Positions 7,748-12,127 of a DNA stretch of 12,127 nt are shown in pieces. Every line of letters starts with the position of its first letter. Positions within the stretch are counted from its first letter, which is position 1. A program made the translations under genes and the position numbers. The stretch is from an uncultured Lachnospiraceae bacterium (lineage in GTDB: Bacteria > Bacillota > Clostridia > Lachnospirales > Lachnospiraceae), in contig CAJUJG010000040.1 of NCBI GenBank assembly GCA_910586715.1, forward strand, positions 1 through 12,127, read 5' to 3'. The notes beneath the pieces were generated by a model. The model was not told the DNA's origin and searched no databases. It saw only the letters and a list, made by a program, of their open reading frames with translations.

Positions 7748-7771
7748 CGGTTGTGAGATAAAAAACAGCCG
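7748..7771 (+). promoter_or_regulatory. Leader hairpin upstream of acp
   Basis: CGGTTGT (7748-7754) pairs with ACAGCCG (7765-7771), seven pairs including one G-U, around a 10-base A-rich loop. It lies in the middle of the predicted acp leader and is not followed by a T tract, so it is not a standard terminator. It could stabilise the mRNA 5' end or bind a regulator; neither is shown. Confidence 0.4.
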
Positions 7772-7818
7772 TTATATAATCATCACAGATAATAAAAACG
7801 GAGGGGTAGAGTAAAGAT

Positions 7819-8052
7819 ATGGAAAGAGTATTTGAAATTATTGAGGAACAGTTGCATTTGTCCGGTATGGAACTTAGTGAGGATATGTCGCTCAAGGATG
7901 ATTTGGGTGCAGATTCGATTGATTTGGTAGAGCTTGTGATGGCGCTTGAGGATGAGTATGGCATTGAGATGCAATATGAGGAGCTTGAGAAGCGTGTGAA
8001 GACGGTTGGGGATGTGATTGAATATCTGAGTGAGCAGGGGGCGGATGTTTAA
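7819..8052 (+). CDS. acpP: Acyl carrier protein
   Basis: A 77-residue acidic four-helix carrier protein. Ser33 in GADSIDLVEL is the expected site for 4'-phosphopantetheine; most fatty-acid ACPs read DSLD, and the Ile variant is tolerated. The rest (LKDDLGADS, ALEDEYGIEM and TVGDVIEYL) matches AcpP throughout. A GGAGGGG run at 7800-7806 is the ribosome site, at a rather long spacing of 12. It is a single-gene transcription unit with its own promoter and terminator. No fab, polyketide or peptide-synthetase genes are nearby, so it cannot be said whether it is the housekeeping ACP or a dedicated second copy. Confidence 0.93.
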   Translation: MERVFEIIEEQLHLSGMELSEDMSLKDDLGADSIDLVELVMALEDEYGIEMQYEELEKRVKTVGDVIEYLSEQGADV

Positions 8053-8093
8053 ATCAGAATTTATGAATAGACAGGTTTTTTATTGCTATATGA

Positions 8094-8123
8094 AGCGTGT
8101 GTGTCGGCACACGCTGTTTTTTT
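8094..8123 (+). terminator. Rho-independent terminator after acp
   Basis: AGCGTGTG (8094-8101) pairs perfectly with CACACGCT (8108-8115) around a 6-base loop, then G and seven T (8117-8123). It isolates acp from spmA. Confidence 0.93.
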
Positions 8124-8186
8124 GGTCTTTTTTGCGTTTTTCGGCATAAATTTTATTGATGACATAAAAAGAGGTCTTGTGACAAA

Positions 8187-8837
8187 ATGAATTATTTATG
8201 GGGCGGAATGCTGATTATCGGGATTGTTTATGGTGTGCTGACGGGGAATACGCAGGGGGTGACAGACGCGGTGCTGGAGTCAGCGAAGGAGGCGGTGACA
8301 CTTGGAATTTCGATGCTGGGAATCGTTTCTTTTTGGACGGGACTGATGGAGGTTGCGGGGGAAGCGGGGGTTATAGGAGGATTAACGAAGGCGATAGCGC
8401 CGTTTATGCGGTTTTTGTTTCCGAAAATTCCGAAAGGGCACAGGGCATTTGATTCTTTGTCGGCGAATTTCGTAGCGAATATTTTAGGGCTTGGATGGGC
8501 GGCGACGCCGGCAGGGCTTCGGGCGATGAACGATTTGGAGGAGCTTGAACGGGAGCGGGGGAATGAGGAATATATGGAGGCGGAGACAGCAAAAAACAGC
8601 GCGCAAATACAAAGTCATACAGTAGGGGCAAGAACAGCCAGCAATGAGATGTGCACGTTTCTTGTGATGAATATTTCGTCGCTGCAGTTGATACCGGTGA
8701 ATATTATCGCATATCGCAGCCAGTACGGGAGCGCCAATCCGGCAGCAGTCATCGCGCCTGCAATTGTGGCGACATTTTTTAGTACGGTTGTGGCGGTGGT
8801 ATATTGTAAAATCATGAATAGAAAGCAGGGAGTATAA
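8187..8837 (+). CDS. spmA: Spore maturation protein A (SpmA), Gate/nucleoside-recognition family
   Basis: A 216-residue membrane protein of the SpmA family, which with SpmB is needed for spore core dehydration in B. subtilis. Hydrophobic segments lie at about 4-20, 36-56 and 188-208, with a weaker one near 155-175. Family hallmarks are SFWTGLMEVA, LFPKIPKGHRA, LSANFVANILGLGWAATPAGLRAM (91-114) and EMCTFLVMNISSLQLIPVNIIAYR. Between them, residues about 118-148 form a charged hydrophilic insert that makes this protein longer than the B. subtilis one (196 residues, from memory). The upstream SD AAGAGGT (8169-8175) is 11 bases from the ATG. spmB normally follows at once, but here a terminator and foreign-looking DNA follow. 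Codons 111-149 recur in a second, truncated copy at the window end. Confidence 0.93.
   Translation: MNYLWGGMLIIGIVYGVLTGNTQGVTDAVLESAKEAVTLGISMLGIVSFWTGLMEVAGEAGVIGGLTKAIAPFMRFLFPKIPKGHRAFDSLSANFVANILGLGWAATPAGLRAMNDLEELERERGNEEYMEAETAKNSAQIQSHTVGARTASNEMCTFLVMNISSLQLIPVNIIAYRSQYGSANPAAVIAPAIVATFFSTVVAVVYCKIMNRKQGV
8511..8634 (+). repeat. Direct repeat copy 1, inside spmA (copy 2 at 12004-12127)
   Basis: This part of spmA aligns without gaps to 12004-12127 at an offset of 3493. From 8517 to 8579 there are 9 mismatches in 63 bases, five of them synonymous. From 8580 to 8634 the two copies are identical for exactly 55 bases, up to the window end. It covers the hydrophilic insert of SpmA. The repeat brackets the AT-rich three-gene module. 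Confidence 0.97.
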
Positions 8838-8852
8838 AGTTCTCTGCTTTTT
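8822..8852 (+). terminator. Rho-independent terminator overlapping the spmA stop
   Basis: AAAGCAGGG (8822-8830) pairs with CTCTGCTTT (8842-8850), nine pairs with one G-U, around an 11-base loop containing the TAA stop, followed by a short T tract to 8852. It cuts spmA off from the genes downstream. Confidence 0.75.
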
Positions 8853-8866
8853 GGATTAACTGTCCA

Positions 8867-8883
8867 ATGCAAAAAGCTTGCAT
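8867..8883. repeat. Short inverted repeat upstream of the three-gene module
   Basis: ATGCAA (8867-8872) and TTGCAT (8878-8883) form a perfect 6-bp inverted repeat with a 5-base spacer, about 43 bases upstream of the module's promoter. It could be an operator, but no separate regulator gene is present. The winged-helix region in the first protein is the only candidate binder. Confidence 0.35.
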
Positions 8884-8925
8884 AAGTGGTATAGTATAAT
8901 AAGTTTTATTTTTGTAATATATTAA

Positions 8926-8954
8926 TTGTTTTTTAGAAAAGATGTTGGTATAAT
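8926..8954 (+). promoter_or_regulatory. Sigma-A promoter of the three-gene module
   Basis: TTGTTT (8926-8931), a 17-base spacer and TATAAT (8949-8954), the latter preceded by TGG (extended -10). Transcription should start near 8961. Another TATAAT at 8895-8900 lacks a matching -35. The promoter shows that the module is transcribed independently of spmA, which ends at its own terminator. Confidence 0.75.
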
Positions 8955-8998
8955 TGTACAAAGATAAGAAAAATTATTAGATAAAACAAAGGATATGA

Positions 8999-9739
8999 AT
9001 GGAGCAAAACATGGACAGAGTGATGATATTGGATCATAACATAAAAAATATAGGATTGGCTACAAGGGCTGTAACAGAAGGTGAGGAGCAGGATCTTGTA
9101 AAATCATTTATTGATTATTATATTCATATTTTTTTGAAAAATAATAAGGTAAATAACTTAGCAGTATTTATAGAACCACAGGTTGCATCAGGATTTCCGG
9201 ATATTGTATTTGCTTCATATTCAACTAGAATAATGGATACTTGGTCGAAAGAAAGGGATAGATTGGATATAAGTGATTTTAAGGTATTATCATATTTGAT
9301 TATGTCTGGAGGATGTAGTGGAGATAATCTAATAGGTTGGCTTGGTATGGATGAAAAGGTTATTTTAGAAACACTTGAGAAATTATTAGATGCGAAGATG
9401 GTTTGTTGTTCAAAAGGGGTGTGGAAACCTGTCGATTTAAAGAAAATATATCATATAAAAAAATTAGTATCTGTAGAAGCCAAAATGTCAGATATAAGAA
9501 AAGTAGCGGAACAGACTTTAATTAATACATGGTTTGCATCTCAATCATATGCGCTGGTTAATTCAGCAAATCCGCAAAATAATACGATTAATAATTTTTT
9601 AAAACAGGGTACAGGTTTGTATTGTAAACAGAAAGGATTTAAAAAAATAGTAGAAGCACAGAAACTAAAACTGCCATCCAGTTATTTATCTTTACAATTT
9701 AATGAATGGGTAGGCAAAGCTGTGGCGTATCATTCTTAG
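8999..9739 (+). CDS. PD-(D/E)XK nuclease-like protein with internal winged helix (unknown family)
   Basis: A 246-residue soluble protein I do not recognise by name. A restriction-endonuclease-like core can be read: Glu59 in AVFIEPQ, then GFPDIVF with Asp68, and after an interruption VSVEAK with Glu160 and Lys162. It continues with SDIRKVAEQTLINTWFASQSYALVNS, the helix and strand that typically follow the ExK motif, and GTGLYCKQKGFKKIV near the end. The interruption (about 90-148: LDISDFKVLSYLIMSG through LLDAKMVCCSKGVWKP) has the length and pattern of a winged helix. The ATG at 8999 follows AAAGGA; the in-frame ATG at 9011 after GGAG is equally plausible. It is first in the AT-rich operon, 15 bases before the kinase. 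Nuclease activity is inferred from the motif only; it could be a catalytically altered DNA-binding regulator. Confidence 0.6.
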   Translation: MEQNMDRVMILDHNIKNIGLATRAVTEGEEQDLVKSFIDYYIHIFLKNNKVNNLAVFIEPQVASGFPDIVFASYSTRIMDTWSKERDRLDISDFKVLSYLIMSGGCSGDNLIGWLGMDEKVILETLEKLLDAKMVCCSKGVWKPVDLKKIYHIKKLVSVEAKMSDIRKVAEQTLINTWFASQSYALVNSANPQNNTINNFLKQGTGLYCKQKGFKKIVEAQKLKLPSSYLSLQFNEWVGKAVAYHS

Positions 9740-9754
9740 GAAGGTAAATTGCAT

Positions 9755-10597
9755 ATGAAAAAATTTCAGGAAATATGTGCAGATGAGTTTGAAACAATAA
9801 AAATATTAAAAAGAGGCGGTCAAAAGGTTGTTTTTCAAGGTACACATAAAATACATGGGGAAAGTGTAATAAAATTATATTTCCATTTTAACGACCCAAG
9901 AGCTTTACGGGAAATAGAAATTGAAAAAACGTTGCAATTACCTATGGTTCCTCGAATTCTTGATACTGGTACTGTTGAATATGAAGGTACAGAAACATTA
10001 TATGTTATAGAAGAGAAAATAATTGGAACGGAATTAAGACAGTTGTTGGATAAAGGTATAAGATTTTCGTTACAAGATGCTGTTTGTTTTTTGGAACAGG
10101 GTTTAGAATTCATCGCGTGTATAGAAAAAGAAAAAATTGTACATAGAGATATAAAGCCAGAAAATATTATTCGTACTCAAAATGGAAAGATTTATTTTTT
10201 GGATTTTGGAATTGCAAGAATAATAGGTGCAGATTCATTGACAAAAACGGAAGCGCTTATGGGACCGCATACCCCGGGTTATTCCGCTCCTGAACAATTC
10301 AATAACTTAAAAAAAGAAATTGATTCAAGAGCGGATATTTTTTCATTAGGCGTGGTTACGTATGAATGCATTACTGGAACGAATCCTTTTAGAGAAGGAT
10401 CAGATAATGCACTTGAAGTTTTGCAAAAAACGGAAACTATTACACCCGTACAGTATTTAATAAAAGGAGATACTCAAAGTCAATTTATGGCATTATTGGG
10501 AACTATGATGGGTAAATATCCCTCAAGGCGCCCTAAAACTGCGGAACAGGCATTAGGATGGTTAAAAGCTGCAAAACAAACATTTGTGTATGATTAA
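9755..10597 (+). CDS. Soluble Hanks-type Ser/Thr protein kinase
   Basis: 280 residues covering one complete eukaryotic-like kinase domain and nothing else: no membrane segment and no PASTA or other sensor domain, unlike PrkC-type kinases. The glycine loop is degenerate (KRGGQKVVFQG, 19-29). The ATP lysine is Lys40 (SVIKLY) and the helix C glutamate is probably Glu53 or Glu57. The catalytic loop is HRDIKPEN (130-137, base Asp132), then DFG (150-152), an activation segment GPHTPGYSAPE (170-180) with possible phosphosites Thr173 and Ser177, helix F Asp194 (RADIFSLG) and Arg259. All catalytic residues are present, so it should be active. I chose ATG 9755 over the upstream TTG at 9749 because AGGAAGG (9738-9744) is suitably placed. 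Its substrate is unknown; the neighbouring proteins are the natural candidates. Confidence 0.95.
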   Translation: MKKFQEICADEFETIKILKRGGQKVVFQGTHKIHGESVIKLYFHFNDPRALREIEIEKTLQLPMVPRILDTGTVEYEGTETLYVIEEKIIGTELRQLLDKGIRFSLQDAVCFLEQGLEFIACIEKEKIVHRDIKPENIIRTQNGKIYFLDFGIARIIGADSLTKTEALMGPHTPGYSAPEQFNNLKKEIDSRADIFSLGVVTYECITGTNPFREGSDNALEVLQKTETITPVQYLIKGDTQSQFMALLGTMMGKYPSRRPKTAEQALGWLKAAKQTFVYD

Positions 10598-10609
10598 AGG
10601 GAGGACAGA

Positions 10610-11806
10610 ATGGAATTATTTATACAAATGGGACATAATACCCGTAAACTTGCAATGGAACATTTGGAAGATTTTGGCAGTGGTACAGTTATTTTAAGTC
10701 CTATGAATATTGCACCGAACAAAATAAAAGATTGTTCAGATGAGGTTCATAGAAAGAATGGTACAGTTCTTGTTGATCCTCAGTTGTATTATCCGAGAAA
10801 AATTCAGAAAAAATTATCTGAGTATGCGTTTTGGCCACAAGATGATATTACTGCATTGGAATCCGGACACTTTGATAAGGTAGTGCAGGAACTTTCATAT
10901 CTTAATAGAGATATTGAAGCAGATATGTTTATATTGCCATCAAATACTACAAAAAGAATAGACGAGGTATGGAATAAAGTTCAAAGAATTATCATACAAA
11001 GCGCTAAAGAATTTTTGCCGGATATAGAGCGTATACACACAATAGCTTTATCAAGTGATGTTGTCAATGATGAAGTGCAGATGGAAAGGATTATTTCATT
11101 TGTAGAGGAGTGGGATGTGGAAGGTGTATATATAGTTTGTGAGCATCCACAAAAATATTATTTAGTTGATAAACCATTGTGGGTATCTAATATAATGTCT
11201 TTGACAGCAGGAATTAAGAGACAACACAAAAAAGTTATTGTAGGATATGCAAATCATCAACTACTGTGCATGGCATTGACAAAATGTGATGCGATAGCTT
11301 CTGGAAACTTTTTGAATCTTCGGTGGTTTAAACCAGAACATTTTGAAACAATAGAGGAAAAACAACCTAGTCGGCGTGCAGTATGGTATTATTGTCCACA
11401 GGCATTATCAGAGTATAAAATTCCCTTTTTGGACATTGCCAGCCGAATGAATTTACTAAATAGAATGGAGCCTCCTAAATTGATGAAGAATTTATACAGC
11501 GATATGCTCTTTAGTGGAAGTTTGCCTACATCAACAGGTTTTAGTGAGAAACTGGCATGTAGGCATTATCTTTATTGTTTAAGGAAACAATGTCAGGGAA
11601 GTGTAAGAGAAACATATAAAGAAACAAAAGATGCATATCTTGCAATGTTAGGAACGGCAGAACAGTTACTGTCTGGATTGGGGGATAAGGGTATTAGAGG
11701 ACAGGATAGGGATTTTTCAGAAATTTGTGATGTCAATAGAGCTGCAATTTCTGCTTTTGATATGGCATATCAATTTCCTCTTTCAAAGGAATGGGAAAAT
11801 ATATAA
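10610..11806 (+). CDS. Protein of unknown function, TIM-barrel-like
   Basis: A 398-residue soluble protein that I do not recognise. Its first 240 residues alternate short hydrophobic strands with helices: GTVILSPMNIAP (25-36), GTVLVDPQLYYPR (51-63), DMFILPSNTT (105-114), IHTIALSSDVV (142-152), VEGVYIVCEHP (170-180), KKVIVGYANHQLL (208-220) and CDAIASGNFLNLRWF (226-240). Polar residues follow the strand ends, as in a (beta/alpha)8 barrel. The layout faintly recalls tRNA-guanine-transglycosylase-like barrels, but no zinc cysteine cluster or other diagnostic motif is present. The last third is helical, with Cys, Tyr and Arg in ACRHYLYCLRKQC (316-328). A strong SD, GGGAGG, is 5 bases before the ATG and the gene lies 12 bases after the kinase. 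Function is not assigned. Confidence 0.85.
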   Translation: MELFIQMGHNTRKLAMEHLEDFGSGTVILSPMNIAPNKIKDCSDEVHRKNGTVLVDPQLYYPRKIQKKLSEYAFWPQDDITALESGHFDKVVQELSYLNRDIEADMFILPSNTTKRIDEVWNKVQRIIIQSAKEFLPDIERIHTIALSSDVVNDEVQMERIISFVEEWDVEGVYIVCEHPQKYYLVDKPLWVSNIMSLTAGIKRQHKKVIVGYANHQLLCMALTKCDAIASGNFLNLRWFKPEHFETIEEKQPSRRAVWYYCPQALSEYKIPFLDIASRMNLLNRMEPPKLMKNLYSDMLFSGSLPTSTGFSEKLACRHYLYCLRKQCQGSVRETYKETKDAYLAMLGTAEQLLSGLGDKGIRGQDRDFSEICDVNRAAISAFDMAYQFPLSKEWENI

Positions 11807-11863
11807 TTGAAGTTAGATATGGTGTATTTGGTAAGGCAAATGCATAAGTTAATAATTGAAATA

Positions 11864-11903
11864 AAAAAGCAGGATAGCTTAATACAATGGCATTCTGCTT
11901 TTT
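11864..11903 (+). terminator. Rho-independent terminator closing the three-gene module
   Basis: AAAAAGCAG (11864-11872) pairs perfectly with CTGCTTTTT (11895-11903), and three further pairs (one G-U) extend the stem inward. The T run forms the 3' arm itself. It ends the operon about 60 bases after its last stop. The A-rich 5' arm and T-rich 3' arm may let it act in both directions. Confidence 0.85.
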
Positions 11904-12003
11904 ATAATATTTTTTGTGATAATATGTTTATATCATCATAAGAAATATTATAAAATGATGCATTTCAATTTTTCAAAAAGTACGTGTCACTACCTTGACT
12001 CAA
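11904..12003. other. AT-rich spacer at the junction with the second spmA copy
   Basis: No gene is visible. The stretch is very AT-rich and includes a possible -10-like TATAAA around 11950 without a good -35, and a small AAATG/CATTT inverted repeat at 11953-11965. It ends in CCTTGACTCAAGG (11993-12005), a 6+1+6 perfect palindrome placed exactly where homology to spmA begins. Confidence 0.5.
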
Positions 12004-12005
12004 GG
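11993..12005. repeat. Perfect palindrome at the spmA homology breakpoint
   Basis: CCTTGA-C-TCAAGG, with arms at 11993-11998 and 12000-12005. Homology to spmA begins at about 12004-12010. As RNA it can fold as CCTTG/CAAGG with a 3-base loop, which would pair part of the SD-like AAGGAGG at 12002-12008. It could be a recombination scar, a site, or chance. Confidence 0.5.
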
Positions 12006-12127
12006 AGGACTGCGGGCGATGAGCGACTTGGAGGAACTTGAGCGGCAGCGCGGGAATGGGGAATATATGGATGCGGAGACAGCAAAAAACAGCGCGCAAA
12101 TACAAAGTCATACAGTAGGGGCAAGAA
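12004..12127 (+). pseudogene. spmA: 5'-truncated, diverged second copy of spmA (runs off window end)
   Basis: In frame it reads GLRAMSDLEELERQRGNGEYMDAETAKN and onward, matching residues 110-149 of the intact SpmA with four substitutions (Asn115Ser, Glu123Gln, Glu128Gly, Glu131Asp) and five synonymous changes. There is no reading frame back to an SpmA N terminus: an in-frame TGA lies at 11956-11958 and the upstream sequence is unrelated. The ATG at 12019 (Met114 of the intact protein) is preceded by AAGGAGG (12002-12008) with 10-base spacing, so a truncated protein could be initiated. The last 55 bases equal 8580-8634. What follows is not visible; the original spmA 3' end and spmB might lie beyond. 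Confidence 0.85.

Noticed and set aside
8144..8170. Sporulation sigma-E/sigma-G-like promoter before spmA (GCATAAATT and CATAAAAA)
   Set aside because: The elements resemble the consensus but the spacing is a few bases too short and the -10 has two mismatches; regulation by a sporulation sigma factor is plausible biologically but not shown.
8822..11903. The two terminators flanking the module as direct repeats of an element
   Set aside because: They share AAAGCAGG and TCTGCTTTTT only; such terminators recur widely in one genome and the loops are unrelated.
8838..12003. Insertion sequence or integrase-driven element
   Set aside because: No transposase, integrase or terminal inverted repeats are visible; the flanking match is gene homology, which fits homologous recombination better.
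8511..12127. Diversity-generating retroelement template/variable repeat pair
   Set aside because: Differences between the repeats are of all kinds and mostly at third codon positions, not adenine-specific, and no reverse transcriptase gene is present.

Overview
The window looks like a stretch of a Gram-positive, spore-forming Clostridia chromosome, most likely Lachnospiraceae-like. The evidence is the yaaR-holB-ricT-trmN6-rsmI order (the Firmicutes replication/RNA-processing cluster), a spmA gene, strong Shine-Dalgarno (SD) sites, and all genes on one purine-rich strand. The genus cannot be named from this sequence alone.

Layout. Bases 1-52 are the 3' part of tRNA-Phe(GAA), followed by a terminator (94-120). 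From about 135 to 7655 runs a tightly packed set of nine genes that reads as one operon: HD-domain protein, pyruvate kinase, guanylate-kinase-like P-loop protein, SAM methyltransferase, yaaR, holB (clamp-loader delta'), ricT, trmN6 and rsmI. Gaps are -1 to about 47 bases and no convincing terminator lies inside. These genes cover glycolysis, nucleotide metabolism, replication, mRNA maturation control and RNA modification. Next comes a stand-alone acyl carrier protein gene with its own sigma-A promoter and terminator (7688-8123), then spmA (8187-8837) with a terminator directly after it and no spmB.

From about 8860 the composition changes to clearly AT-rich, with many ATA, TTA, AGA and AAA codons. 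A three-gene operon with its own extended -10 promoter and terminator occupies 8926-11903. It encodes (i) a winged-helix-containing PD-(D/E)XK nuclease-like protein, (ii) a complete, soluble Hanks-type Ser/Thr kinase, and (iii) a 398-residue protein of unknown function with a TIM-barrel-like strand pattern. After it, at 12004-12127, the sequence re-enters spmA: a 5'-truncated, diverged second copy of codons 109-150. The unknown three-gene module is therefore bracketed by an intact spmA and a partial spmA. That is what integration of foreign DNA at spmA would leave, and this module is the best candidate for a novel accessory (possibly defence) system.

Caution. The last 55 bases of the window are exactly identical to 8580-8634, with divergence starting immediately upstream, and the window begins inside a tRNA gene. 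Both ends look like contig breaks at repeated 55-mers in a de Bruijn assembly. The continuation of the second spmA copy is not visible.
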